DNA of 64,000 nt from Welwitschia mirabilis. Taxonomy: Eukaryota > Gnetophyta > Gnetopsida > Welwitschiales. The DNA lies in NCBI GenBank assembly GCA_051453625.1, contig JBOZIK010000001.1, positions 298,276,009 through 298,340,008 on the forward strand, written 5' to 3'. The notes beneath the pieces were generated by a model. It saw only the letters and a program-made list of their open reading frames with translations, was not told where the DNA came from and did no database searches. The position numbers and the translations under genes are program-made. Shown in pieces: positions 21,111 through 32,589 of the stretch; position 1 is the stretch's first letter; each line of letters begins with the position of its first letter.

Positions 21111-22399
21111 TTCTAAGAAGAAATATAAGCCTAACTCCTACACTTTATAGATATAGTACGTTGTCCAAAATGTATTTGTTTTTCTCAAAAGTAGTTTGAT
21201 CTTTTCTAATGAGATTAGGAAGAAAAGTCTTTAATCTGTTAGTCATAAATTAAGAAATAATTTTGCAAAGGAAATTTAAGAGCATAATAAGTCTCTAATT
21301 ATTAATTAGAGAAGTATCATTAAATTTAGGAATAAACATAATAGCACTTTAATTTAGAGTTTTCCCTAAATAAGCCTTAGGAAGGAACTCTAAAAACAAG
21401 TGACGAGAATCATCACTTACAAAGAATAACCATATAAACCTAGGCTTTTTCATTCTTTAAATGTTGTAGTATAACTCCAATAGATAACTCTACTTTATAT
21501 AAATGATTATCTTTTCAAACAACAATTGAACTACAAATGAAAGTAGCTTCAAGGAAGATATTCAAGCTTTTGTAAGATAAATCCTTTTAAGAAAGAATTG
21601 GAAGATTGGTTAGGAAATTCTGAGAGGATTTCTTCTAAAGTATCATACAAACCTTATTCTATTTGAATAATATTAATTCAATGAGGATAAAAATTACCTT
21701 TAAGAAAGTAGAATAATTTAAAAGAAGCCTAGTCTTGCATATGAAGCCGTGAAAGATGAGCTTGAAGTTTTTCGACATAAGCCTTATGGTGATCAATTTG
21801 ATGAATTTTGTATTTGGAAGAATATAAAAAAGAGAACTTCATACCATTTGGTCCATTAATTTTGGATTAATATTTTTGGACATCTAACAGGGCTTTTATC
21901 TTATAATTGTTAATGTCTCTTGCATTTAACTTCTTAAGTACTTTATTAAACTTTGATAGAGGATTTATTCCACTAATAATTCTAGTTAGTATTGCTAAGA
22001 GGTCTGAGTGACAAGTTCCAAAATTACAAAATGTGGTTAGCTAAAGGACCACTTTGAAGGAAGGAAGTCTTAGAGATGAAAGGATCCTAAGAATAAGCTA
22101 AGTTATTATGATGTTATATGGACCATAAGATAAAAGACTAATTAGATAAAATTACATACAATTTTCCTTAATTAGTAATTTCTTCTTCTAAGATTAAATA
22201 AAAAAAAGAAACTAAATTGTTATTGGATAAATGGATCCAATCAAGATAAGAGGAGATAGAGGCCTTTACTATCTAAGTATTATTCTAGGTAAACCACCAT
22301 GAGATATTAGAGTTCTTGTAATTATGATTACTGGCTTAAATATTAAACCTATTTTTAAAAGAGGCCAAAGAGGTAATTCCTTATGATCTAGACCTCCAC

Positions 22400-22640
22400 T
22401 TCTACATCATTTTTTTTCAATGATAATTTTAGTCATATTAAAATCTCCATCCATAATCCAAACTCATTTTGGTAAAGATTGAATAAGTCATTACGTCAAC
22501 TAAAACATATTACCTTGACATGATTTTTAATCATTATAAGAAGGCACCTTATTTTATTGAATTATGCAAGTTTATACCTTGTTGCCCTAATTTGGTCCTA
22601 AGTTTTATCTTAAGTTATGTTCCTATTGATCCAAAGTCTA
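22400..22640 (-). pseudogene. LINE endonuclease (APE-type) remnant
   Basis: The minus strand reads VWIMDGDFNMTKIIIEKK near 22450-22395. This matches the GGDFN motif of apurinic-type endonucleases that nick target DNA for LINE insertion. Just before it, NMF.LT..LIQSLPK corresponds to the usual FW..L...LP spacing. The N-terminal part of the domain is barely recognisable. Confidence 0.65.
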
Positions 22641-22747
22641 TTAAGTTACATAATCTCAAGTTTAGTAGTTTAATTTTCATATTTTAACCTAGTTTAGGGG
22701 TTCCTCCCAACCGTTTTTTATCATTACTTGATGTCAAATTTTAATAC

Positions 22748-23140
22748 AAAAAAACATCATTCTAACAACCCTCTAATATTAACTTATCTGATTTTTAGCA
22801 ATGTAATGAGTATTAAGGAAATGCCTATGCTTTATTTTAGCATAGAATTATGGGATAGTTTAATGGTTAAAGTGCTAAAAATATTAGCTAAATATTTATT
22901 CTTAATAAACTACATTTTGGAAATGCACATGTTAAGTTAGTGTACTGTTAGTTTAGATTTACTATTCATGTGATGTGGATCCTTAACTTTCGAGTTATCT
23001 TTGTTAATTTCTTGTGTCAAATTTTACATAGGATTATGTATTTAAATTAGGTTAAATAAATAGAAACTTAAATTGTTGTAATTACATTCATTCATGCTTC
23101 GACTCCCCTTCTTAACAATTCTTACACTTCTATGAATTAG
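22748..23140. repeat. Dispersed repeat R4, right copy
   Basis: Counterpart of 12073-12480. It shares ctaaaaatattagct and gtggatccttaactttcgag and shows a similar TATA-like and AATAAA-like arrangement near 23035-23065. A 70-codon frame (22728-22940) inside it is not conserved in the other copy. Confidence 0.6.
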
Positions 23141-23167
23141 AATTTATCCATGCAATTCGTGCACTAA

Positions 23168-23190
23168 AAAATAAATAAATAAATAAATAG
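23168..23190. repeat. (AAAT)n microsatellite
   Basis: About five copies of aaat/taaa directly after repeat R4. Confidence 0.85.
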
Positions 23191-23435
23191 TTAAGGCCTT
23201 TAAGTAACACTATCATGCAGATGCTGGTGTAAGAGTATTACCACCTTGAGTAGAAAATTGAGCACATAATGTACTTTATCTCACATTAAAAGATTCATTG
23301 GTAAAATAACTAATTTTACTTTCTTAGCATCCCTTATGAAGAAATTCTTCTTTTTGTATTATAATCTTTCTAGTTAAGATTGGGAGTACCTTAATCCTTT
23401 AAAAGTCATTTCTTCTGTCCTTATGATACATAATA

Positions 23436-23445
23436 NNNNNNNNNN
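23436..23445. other. Assembly gap, 10 N
   Basis: Minimum-size gap in featureless AT-rich sequence (23191-23877), where I see nothing else. Confidence 1.
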
Positions 23446-23877
23446 TTTCATATTTTTAGAATAATGTGTGTTTTATTTTTGTATCTTTTTTCCATACATC
23501 TAGACATCAATTACCCTATGTGATTAGATTCATATGGTTGTATCATTTTATCATTAATAAGTGCTGAAATTTGTGTTATTTATTATTCCATTTTTATGAT
23601 AAAAACTTTATAATTATCGATATTCGTATCATTACTTATTTTATGTTCATTATGAACATTTTGTAATTATAATGTCAATTTAATGAGACCCTTATTTTTC
23701 AACAAAAATTAAATTTTAGAAAATTTTAACATGGAATGATAATAAATGAAATAATTCACATTATATAGTTCATTCAAGAATAAATTTTTATAATTAAATC
23801 ATGAGATGTATCTCACACATGATAAAATAAAATTTAATAATAAAATAGGAAGAAAGAGGATAAAGCTTAGGATATAA

Positions 23878-24315
23878 AAGGTAAAGGTAGGACCTTAAAG
23901 GGATCATTAATCATACGATCAATAAAAAGCCACACATACTATCTTAGATAACATTTAACTAAGTGATATCTAATAGGATTACCTTATGAATGAGGATACA
24001 AGCATTGACCAATTCTAACTATCATTAACCATTTAAGTTGATCCTACTTGTAGTCAGTGTGGATTTCTAATTAGAAGGCCAATCCTGACTATTGATCAAA
24101 TAAGTGACATTTATCTCTCAACCAAAATTTTTTAGATTTTTTAGCTCCTAATAAGAAAAAAAAATTTGATAAAGAGAGAAGCAATGCATATTTTATACAT
24201 AATTAATGTTAAGTTTTTTATAATTAGTCTGCATTAACTTAAAACACAAATAACATTAGTTGGTTGATCAATGCTTATACCATCATTCATAAGGCAATGT
24301 TGATACATTTTACTT
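23878..24315. repeat. Dispersed repeat R1, right copy
   Basis: Counterpart of 1-437. It starts with aggtaaaggtagga and ends shortly after ataaggca. The acidic tandem repeat found beside the left copy is absent here. Confidence 0.8.
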
Positions 24316-25245
24316 AGTGAACTACTAGACATGATACTAAAAATAAGTTTTTAAATTATGTATGCGATTTTATAAAAATGAATAAAATTATTTATCCATT
24401 TTTATATTAGTGTAAAAATATGAAAACATTTTTCATATTTCATTTTTAAAATATTATTAAAATTTTATCATAAATGATAATAAGATAAATGAATTTGTTC
24501 TAGACATCTTTGTAGAATTAGTGTAATAAAAATATTAAGAAACTAATATTGAGAAGAATGACATAAATACTTTAGAATGCATAATATTTGAAACTTTACT
24601 ACATGTGATTTTTCAAATGCCCATTATGTCACAGAAGAGGAAACCTCCCATAGCTATTTTTATAGACTTTTAAGCTTCCAAGATATTTTTCATCCATTAA
24701 AGGGATGTAATAATTTAATTGTTACAATAGATATAACTCTAGATGAAGCCAAAAATGATAGTCTTAATGTCTCTCTTCAACTAATGTCCACATACTTTTA
24801 AAAGGGGCATTTATTATGATCCATGGATGTTTAAATAACATGTAAGTTTAAGAAGAAGTTATCTAATCTAACTTATGATACTTGAATTTATGTTGTTAAA
24901 AGAGATTCTTCTAGATGTACCACAGTTAATCATGAGGTAATATGAAAGTTTAGAAGATTTCTTCCTATATGATGAGCTACGATTTTTGCAATACCCATGA
25001 AATCATTAACCACACTAATATTAAGGTCATAAATTCGTTATTAACATTAGAATAACACCTTCACATATAAGAACTTCTAATTAAATTTATTCCTTATTAT
25101 CATCATGTGTAGTTGGGTCTTGAGTATTATCTACAAGGAATTGGGTAATGTCTTATTTCACTTAAGGTGGATATTTTTGGTATAATAGTTAACCATGTCA
25201 TTTGAGAAAAATAGATGCATTACATCTTCAAATCTATCTCCAACA
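24316..25245. other. AT-rich sequence without a recognised gene
   Basis: Short frames only. A slightly better-mixed part at 24600-24980 could be old coding sequence, but no motif is readable. Confidence 0.5.
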
Positions 25246-25893
25246 NNNNNNNNNNNNNNNNNNNNNNNNNNNNNNNNNNNNNNNNNNNNNNNNNNNNNNN
25301 NNNNNNNNNNNNNNNNNNNNNNNNNNNNNNNNNNNNNNNNNNNNNNNNNNNNNNNNNNNNNNNNNNNNNNNNNNNNNNNNNNNNNNNNNNNNNNNNNNNN
25401 NNNNNNNNNNNNNNNNNNNNNNNNNNNNNNNNNNNNNNNNNNNNNNNNNNNNNNNNNNNNNNNNNNNNNNNNNNNNNNNNNNNNNNNNNNNNNNNNNNNN
25501 NNNNNNNNNNNNNNNNNNNNNNNNNNNNNNNNNNNNNNNNNNNNNNNNNNNNNNNNNNNNNNNNNNNNNNNNNNNNNNNNNNNNNNNNNNNNNNNNNNNN
25601 NNNNNNNNNNNNNNNNNNNNNNNNNNNNNNNNNNNNNNNNNNNNNNNNNNNNNNNNNNNNNNNNNNNNNNNNNNNNNNNNNNNNNNNNNNNNNNNNNNNN
25701 NNNNNNNNNNNNNNNNNNNNNNNNNNNNNNNNNNNNNNNNNNNNNNNNNNNNNNNNNNNNNNNNNNNNNNNNNNNNNNNNNNNNNNNNNNNNNNNNNNNN
25801 NNNNNNNNNNNNNNNNNNNNNNNNNNNNNNNNNNNNNNNNNNNNNNNNNNNNNNNNNNNNNNNNNNNNNNNNNNNNNNNNNNNNNNNNNNNNN
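25246..25893. other. Assembly gap, 648 N
   Basis: Unsequenced interval. Long frames through it are artefacts. Confidence 1.
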
Positions 25894-27484
25894 ACCTATG
25901 AGCTTCAACCATTAAAATTATAAATTCCTTTTGATAATTTATATGTATATACTTACTAAATAATGAAGGGATAAGTAGAATTGGGAAAAGGTTGATGAGG
26001 AATATAAAAATCAAAAATAATGTAGCATTTAGAACACACATCTTCCATTTAACATGTTGTGAGTTTGAATGTCTAGATTCCTATTTAACATACCATAAGG
26101 CCTTATGTGTAATTAAAATTTTTTGTTTGAGGAATTATTATAATTAGACTTGTGAGCATCATGAAGGTATAGTTTGCAAACTCTACTTAGAAAATTACCA
26201 TCCAACTAAATGGAGATATAATTACAGTAAAAAATTAAAATACTAACTTAGACATAAAGATATAAAACATCCAATTGTGAATCGCTTTTAAGCTAATAAT
26301 TAATTTCCACGTAAATTACACTTTCTTTATGATTCTAAAAAGGAATTAAAATTTTGTAAAAGTGAAATCTTCTAATACTTATGTTGATTTTTCCTTTCCC
26401 AAATTATACTTCAAATGATGTCCTTCATGTCTTGCAAACAAAGTATGTGGTTTTTAAAAATGAAATGACATTTACTTTAAAAAATCTATTTAAGATGTGA
26501 TATTAAAATTCCATTGAATAATAGTTGATATTTAATTTTAATCTAAATTAATTTATGATTAATAATCCATGTAAAAAATAGCCTCTTGATTTTAACCCTT
26601 AACACTTTCTTTGTAGCTTTTTACAACTTTATGTTTGTATAACTTTTCTTTCATTATTAAGTTAACATGCTTTAACTACCCATTAATGTTGTAAATTTTA
26701 GGGACTTTTGAGCATTGAATTGCTTTAACTAGGATGTATTTTATAGAATTGAAGATTGGTTTTCCTATAATTAATCAATATTCTTTTGACTTTGCAAAGG
26801 AAAAAATTTGTATTTTGTCTAGTTTACCAAGTTATAATCCTTCTTATAATTTTTCCTATAGGTAATCTCGACTTCCAATGTCTAATACAAAGGGAAAAAT
26901 AATCAAGTTATAAAATTTAAAACACCGAAAGGATTATTGCCATGTTTATGAAAATAAATTATAAGTTTGAATTGTAATAAAACCTCAAGAAAATGAATAT
27001 TTGGAATATTTAAAATAAATTACCACTATATAAGCAAGTTTTATTAATGAGGAATACATGAGATAACATTTGCCAAAGATGAAACTTTTAAACACTTTAG
27101 ATTTAGTCTATAGCATCTTCACTATACGAGCTCTACATTCTAAGAGGTAAAAAACCATCTCAATAACCTTATTCACATTTCATTTCATTAGAAAATATTC
27201 TTAAGAAATTTTGTAAATACATTTACAATAATAACACTATAGTTTCCTATGTGAGAAACAACTTTAATAATATTTTTTTATGTTTAACATCATTGAGAAG
27301 TATCAAAAAATATTAAACCCCATACCTTACAATTTGATAATGTGCATGTAACAACATTCTTTGAATGACATTCATTAGATTATAATTCTTTAAAATACAT
27401 GGGGAAACAAATCCTATAAGCATTTTTTGATGGAAATAAAAACATGAAAACGTAGTGTAAATAGAAAAAGAGTTTTGATAAAAC
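25894..27484. other. AT-rich sequence without a recognised gene
   Basis: Nothing supportable on either strand. Frames are short and no repeat partner was noticed. Confidence 0.55.
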
Positions 27485-27700
27485 CCCATTTATATCTATA
27501 GTTTTTATGTAGAAATAAAAATATTCAAAATTATTTCCCCTTATAACTCTTTCATAGAAATAAAAAAACCCCTAAATTCCTCCTATCACCTATAGCTTCT
27601 ACACAGAAACTAACAAACACTATAAATTCATCCCCATTGCTTATAACTTTTACATAGAAATAGAAAAACACATTAAGTTCTGTCCACTTCGCTTTGAATA
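27485..27700. repeat. Degenerate minisatellite of about 48 bp, four units
   Basis: Variants of tttttacatagaaataaaaa recur near 27501, 27545, 27593 and 27644, 45-51 bases apart, each preceded by a variant of ccccatttataact. A 70-codon minus-strand frame over it (27552-27764) therefore has 16-residue repeats rich in Phe and Val. Confidence 0.7.
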
Positions 27701-27738
27701 TGAAAGAGAAAATTTCTCCCCATAGCCAATTCTTATCT

Positions 27739-27954
27739 TCAAAGAAAGAGCAAATCATCCGCAATGTGAATAATGTCCGATTTGCTGTGGAAGCACCTAT
27801 TTTTTCTCAAGCACTCTTCTACCTTATTTGGTGTCTCGTTAGAGCTATTGCTGAGGTGCACTATGTCTAAGCATGTAAATCTTTTCTTGCTCATGGTGTT
27901 AACGTTAAATGTTGGAAAGGGATGAGTAATATCAAATTCATGAAATGAAACCAT
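27739..27954 (-). CDS. Hypothetical 71-codon frame
   Basis: The product begins MVSFHEFDITHPFPTFNVNT and contains ECLRKNRCFHSK. It has fewer low-complexity runs than most frames here and lies in a slightly GC-richer patch. I recognise no family, and it has no repeat partner to test conservation. It may equally be chance or a fragment of a lost gene. Confidence 0.15.
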   Translation of the reverse strand: MVSFHEFDITHPFPTFNVNTMSKKRFTCLDIVHLSNSSNETPNKVEECLRKNRCFHSKSDIIHIADDLLFL

Positions 27955-28060
27955 CCAACATCAGCTAATGAATGAGTAAGAATTACAAAACATTTTGAAG
28001 GATAAATAATAGGCATGAGAGTATGATGTTAACATTTTCATTTTCAAAATTAATCACTTT

Positions 28061-28941
28061 CAAATGAAGAAGATGATTTCACTTTCATCTAACTCATTGC
28101 CTCCAAATATGTAAAATTCCTCTAATGACATCCACTTGATAAGATCTAATGTAAAGAATAATTTTACCTTTAAGTTTGTTTTGTTACGCTAATTTCAAAA
28201 TTAATGAGAAAATTTCCTTAAAACAGAAATTTTTCTACTTTATTCTATTTAGTTGAATGACAGTTTCAAATTTTCTTATATTTAATAAACTTAAATCTTT
28301 TAACTAAAGAATTTTTTTTTTTACTTGAGTATGAAACTTACCAACTTCCTTCTATTTAGGTAAGTGTCAGTCTCAAAATTAGTACAAAACTTATCAAATT
28401 TGTTTTGTTTGATGATGGCAATTTTAAAACTTACAGGAAACTTGTCAACTATGTTTTATTTAGCTAAGTGAAATTTTCAAAATCAATGAAAAAGTTGCCA
28501 AGTTTGCTTTGTCTATCTTTTTTGGAAACTTCTAAATGAATAGGAAGTTTTTCACCTTTGTTTTATTTAATTAAGTGGGAAAATTAAAAGCCATTGATAT
28601 AAATTTTAAATAATGACAATGAACTCATGCAACTGAACTGCCATTTTCAATGCCTAGTTTCAAAGTATCCAAGGTTTGCTTTGGTTTCATTTCAATTTCA
28701 AAAAGTCTTTTCACATATAACATGAAATGATATGACCCCCCATATTTTGATTTTTATATTTTGCTACATATTGTTATTTCCTTGCTTTTAGTCCCACATT
28801 GTTTAAGGATTTCTATTAAAAGGACTTATGTCCTATAAATAAGTAGTTTATGTATTGTTTTAAAGGGGAATAAAGATTTAGATTATTGTATTTGAAGGCT
28901 AATTACCCTCTAAATATCCATTGAACCACATATTATGCTTT
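28061..28941. repeat. 881-bp tandem duplication, copy 1
   Basis: This aligns with 28942-29823. Both begin with caaatgaa.a.gatgatttcac and share caaagtatccaaggtttgct and tcctataaataagtag. The last about 220 bases of each are the beginning of an LTR (from 28718 here, from 29614 in copy 2). The duplication breakpoint therefore lies inside an LTR, while the rest is flanking DNA. Confidence 0.85.
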
Positions 28942-29823
28942 CAAATGAAAATGATGATTTCACTTTTCATCTAATTCATTGCCTCTAAATCTATAAAATT
29001 CCTATAACGACATTCACCTAATAAGCTCTAATGTAAAGAATAGTTTTACCTTCAAGTATGTTTTATCAAGCTGAGTGCCCAATTCCAAAATCAATGGAAA
29101 AATTGCCTTGAAACGAAAACTTATCAACTTTATTCCATTTAGTTGAATGACAGTTTTAAATTTTCTTATATTTAATAATATTAAAATTTTTAATTAAAGA
29201 ATTTTTTTTTTACTTGAGTATGAAACTTGCCACTTTCCTTCTGTTTATTTTTAGCTAAGTGTCAGTCTCAAAATCAATACAAAACTTGCCAACTTTGTTT
29301 TGTTTGATGATGGAAATTTTAAAACTTATAGGAAACTTATCAACTATGTTCTATTTAGCTAAGTGGAAGTTTCAAAATAAATGGGAAAGTTGCCTAAATT
29401 TACTTTGTTTAACTGTCTTTGCAACTTCTAAATGAATAGGAATATTTCCACCTTTGTTTTATTTAGTTGAGTGGGCAAATTAAAAGCCATTGATATAAAT
29501 TTTAAATGATGATAATAAACTCATGCAACTAAACTCCCATTTTTAATCCCTAGTTTCAAAGTATCCAAGGTTTGCTTTGGTTTCATTTTAATTTTAAAAA
29601 CTCTTTTCACATATGACATGGAATGATGCAACCCCCCATAGTTTTATTTTTATATTTTGCTACATATTGTTATTTCCTTACTTTTAGTCCCACATTATTT
29701 AGGGATTTTTGTTGAAAGAACCTATGTCCTATAAATAAGTAGCTTATGTATTGTTTTAAGGGGGAATAAATATTTAGATTCTTGTATTTAAAGGCTAATT
29801 GCCCTCTAAGTATCTATTAAACC
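28942..29823. repeat. 881-bp tandem duplication, copy 2
   Basis: Second copy, directly abutting the first. Beyond 29823 its LTR continues into a part missing from copy 1. Confidence 0.85.
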
Positions 29824-29936
29824 ACAGATTGTTGAATGAGGTAGTGGGAATAATAGATAAACCACAGATCACTAAATGATGCAGTGGGCTTCACAGATTA
29901 CTAAATAAGGCAGTGAAGTGATTAAACACTTTCACA
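29614..29936 (+). repeat. 5' LTR of a retroelement (family L)
   Basis: It starts with tgacatggaatgatg, carries cctataaataag (TATA region) near 29730 and aataaat downstream, and ends with ttcaca about ten bases before a primer site. Its last part holds about three degenerate units starting cacagatt (29823, 29863, 29893). Related LTR pieces lie at 28718-28941, 30984-31067 and 31231-31428. Confidence 0.7.
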
Positions 29937-29946
29937 TTATGTTAAG

Positions 29947-29958
29947 TGGTATTAGAGC
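29947..29958 (+). other. Primer binding site, initiator-Met tRNA type
   Basis: tggtattagagc matches TGGTATCAGAGC with one C-to-T change, placed shortly after the family L LTR. Confidence 0.8.
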
Positions 29959-29961
29959 TAG

Positions 29962-30199
29962 ATGGCGATCAACTGTAATGGCAGTGGTCTCTATGATAAT
30001 GCTCAAGAGGTTAGAGCCTTAATACTTAGGGACAAAGCATTATAATGATTAAATAAATATTTATTAGGACACCTGGATCAAGAAAACGATCGCAGATTCT
30101 GTCTCTTTAAGAAGTAGTTAGATGAGATTGCAGAATAGTTAGATGCTTTTGGTGTCGATGTGAAGCAGAACTAGATTAAGGGCAGAAGGCCAGGAGTTG
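29962..30199 (+). pseudogene. Start of family L gag
   Basis: From the ATG at 29962 the frame reads MAINCNGSGLYDNAQEVRAL and continues to a stop at 30044. The reading then resumes as GHLDQENDRRFCLFKK and EIAE.LDAFGVDV. Position after the primer site and an Asn/Gly-rich start followed by a helical segment fit a gag N-terminus. The rest is in the gap or deleted. I cannot tell copia from gypsy here. Confidence 0.5.
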
Positions 30200-30809
30200 N
30201 NNNNNNNNNNNNNNNNNNNNNNNNNNNNNNNNNNNNNNNNNNNNNNNNNNNNNNNNNNNNNNNNNNNNNNNNNNNNNNNNNNNNNNNNNNNNNNNNNNNN
30301 NNNNNNNNNNNNNNNNNNNNNNNNNNNNNNNNNNNNNNNNNNNNNNNNNNNNNNNNNNNNNNNNNNNNNNNNNNNNNNNNNNNNNNNNNNNNNNNNNNNN
30401 NNNNNNNNNNNNNNNNNNNNNNNNNNNNNNNNNNNNNNNNNNNNNNNNNNNNNNNNNNNNNNNNNNNNNNNNNNNNNNNNNNNNNNNNNNNNNNNNNNNN
30501 NNNNNNNNNNNNNNNNNNNNNNNNNNNNNNNNNNNNNNNNNNNNNNNNNNNNNNNNNNNNNNNNNNNNNNNNNNNNNNNNNNNNNNNNNNNNNNNNNNNN
30601 NNNNNNNNNNNNNNNNNNNNNNNNNNNNNNNNNNNNNNNNNNNNNNNNNNNNNNNNNNNNNNNNNNNNNNNNNNNNNNNNNNNNNNNNNNNNNNNNNNNN
30701 NNNNNNNNNNNNNNNNNNNNNNNNNNNNNNNNNNNNNNNNNNNNNNNNNNNNNNNNNNNNNNNNNNNNNNNNNNNNNNNNNNNNNNNNNNNNNNNNNNNN
30801 NNNNNNNNN
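30200..30809. other. Assembly gap, 610 N, flanked by identical 46-bp sequence
   Basis: The 46 bases before the gap (30154-30199) are repeated exactly after it (30810-30855). Confidence 1.
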
Positions 30810-31067
30810 GTCGATGTGAAGCAGAACTAGATTAAGGGCAGAAGGCCAGGAGTTGATACTTCTCATGGTGACACTATCAATAGGCCTATTCTTGTCCATA
30901 GGAAGAATTTCATGTATCTGATGAATTGATGTACCTTGACCTTGATCCCAACTCAAGGATGAGTTTTTCTTAAGTGAAGGGGACTAAGGTTGAATAGTTT
31001 TATTTTTATATTTTTCTATATATTATTATCTCCTTTCTTTTAGTCCTACAGTGTTTAGGGATTTTTG
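30810..31067 (+). mobile_element. Family L internal 3' end plus LTR start, first copy
   Basis: After the repeated gag piece come the words caataggcctattcttgt and actcaaggatgagtttttct, then a polypurine tract (aagtgaaggggac, 30971-30983). The beginning of an LTR at 30984 is cut by a 10-N gap. The same arrangement is repeated at 31078-31428. Confidence 0.65.
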
Positions 31068-31077
31068 NNNNNNNNNN
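31068..31077. other. Assembly gap, 10 N
   Basis: It lies between the two copies of the family L 3' end. Confidence 1.
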
Positions 31078-31428
31078 TTAATGCTAGAAGGCTAAAAGTT
31101 GATGCTGCTAATGATAATCCTATCTACAGGCCTATTCTTGTTTGTAGGTAGAATTTCATGCATTTGATAAGCCGAAGTACCCTGACCTAGAGCCCAACTC
31201 GAGGATGAGTTTTTCTCAAGTGGAGGGGACTGACGTAGAATGATGAAACCCCTTAGTTTTATCTTTATATTTTACTATATATTGTTATTTCCTTGCTTTT
31301 AGTCCTACATTGTTTAGGGATTTTTGTTGAAAGGACTTATGTCCTATAAATAAGTAGCTAATGTACTATTTTAAGGGGGAATAAAGAAAAAATTTAGATT
31401 CTTTTATTTGGAGGCTAATTGCTCTCTA
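31078..31428 (+). mobile_element. Family L internal 3' end plus LTR, second copy
   Basis: It carries caggcctattcttgtttgta, actcgaggatgagtttttct, the polypurine tract caagtggaggggac (31217-31230) and an LTR from 31231 (tgacgtagaatgatg) that matches 29614 onward to the word aggctaattgc. It stops before the cacagatt units of the 5' LTR. Confidence 0.7.
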
Positions 31429-31436
31429 AGTCTTGC

Positions 31437-31760
31437 TTATGTACTATTTGAGAGTTTTGGATTTATGTAAAAGATTTCAATAAGTCCTAAACGAAGAGAA
31501 TAAAAGAAAAGTAGGACCTGAGTGTCTATTTTATACTTAAATTTTTTATCATGTTTATTGTGATCCTAATAATGGTATGTTGGCTAAAAAAGAGAAGAAG
31601 TTGACTATTTACACTTTGTGGTTAAGAGCTTGGTTACATCCCCATCCCCCCAACCCCATGCCTCTTCCACCTATCCTTTTTTTTTTAATTATTAAAACTA
31701 AAGAGTTATAGTAATAGGCAAAAACATTTACAATGAGGAAACAGTTGTTTGCCTACCACA
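31437..31760. repeat. Dispersed repeat R2, right copy
   Basis: Counterpart of 2470-2750, starting immediately after the family L LTR piece. It holds an extra C-rich stretch near 31637-31680. Confidence 0.75.
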
Positions 31761-32589
31761 TGCCAAGTGCTAAATTACTTCATTAAAGCGTAAGTTCCAT
31801 GTAAATAAACTTAAAATTAAATTACTTCATTATCTAATGAGAATCGACTCTCAAAACTTTAATGCTTCTACATCAATGAAATCAAAATGATTGTCTCTCA
31901 AGTGTAAATTAGGGATATGTTTTTACTTTAGGAATTTATCCTATCCTTAGTAAAACACACATACTAGAATGGGGTATAACTCAAATATCATAAATTGGTA
32001 ATGAAATCAAAGAATTAAAAAGATTAATTCATTCAAAAGAGGGAAATTCTTTTTGATAATTTTCAATTAAGTAAGAAAAATAAAATTAACAATTCAATTG
32101 ATGGAATAAAATAAATGATGTGTAATAAAAATGGAAAATATGATGTAATGAAAATGAAAATTATTTAAATGTAGTCAAGTTAATTAATTTTACCAACCTA
32201 TTATCACACCAGTTGATTATTATATCCTATATCAATACTAGATCTAATCTATTATATCATCAAATTGATAGTAACATAAGATATAAAGAAGAAAAAATGA
32301 GATAAAATTGAGAGAAATAAAGTATACTCTTCGAAAGGATGAATATACTATGATAGTTATTTAGATTAATGAATTTATCTATACTTTATGAAAATTCTTA
32401 AGAATTTTTTTTTAATTTTGTAATAAAATAAATTACTATAATCAATTTTGGGCATTAAATGCATTAGAAGAGATGGAAACTACAAGTTCTTCAAAGATTA
32501 TTAATGTTCTTTACCTGATTCTGTTATCTTTACCCTTAGATTGTAGCTTAATGTACCTTACTAATACTTCCACTATAGTAGTGTTTATG
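31761..32589. other. AT-rich sequence without a recognised gene
   Basis: Nothing supportable was seen. Confidence 0.55.

Larger units (their letters stand above)
19230..22640 (-). mobile_element. Decayed L1-like LINE, minus strand
   Basis: Pieces of a plant L1-type ORF2 appear on the minus strand in the correct order: endonuclease near 22434, reverse transcriptase near 20885-20965 with its active-site region near 20768, and the C-terminal zinc-finger reverse-transcriptase-associated region near 19390-19480. All are broken by stops and frameshifts. The element lies head-to-head against the gypsy gag at 18114-18830 and may have inserted into it. No poly(A) tail (poly-T on the plus strand) or target duplication can be recognised. 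Confidence 0.75.
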
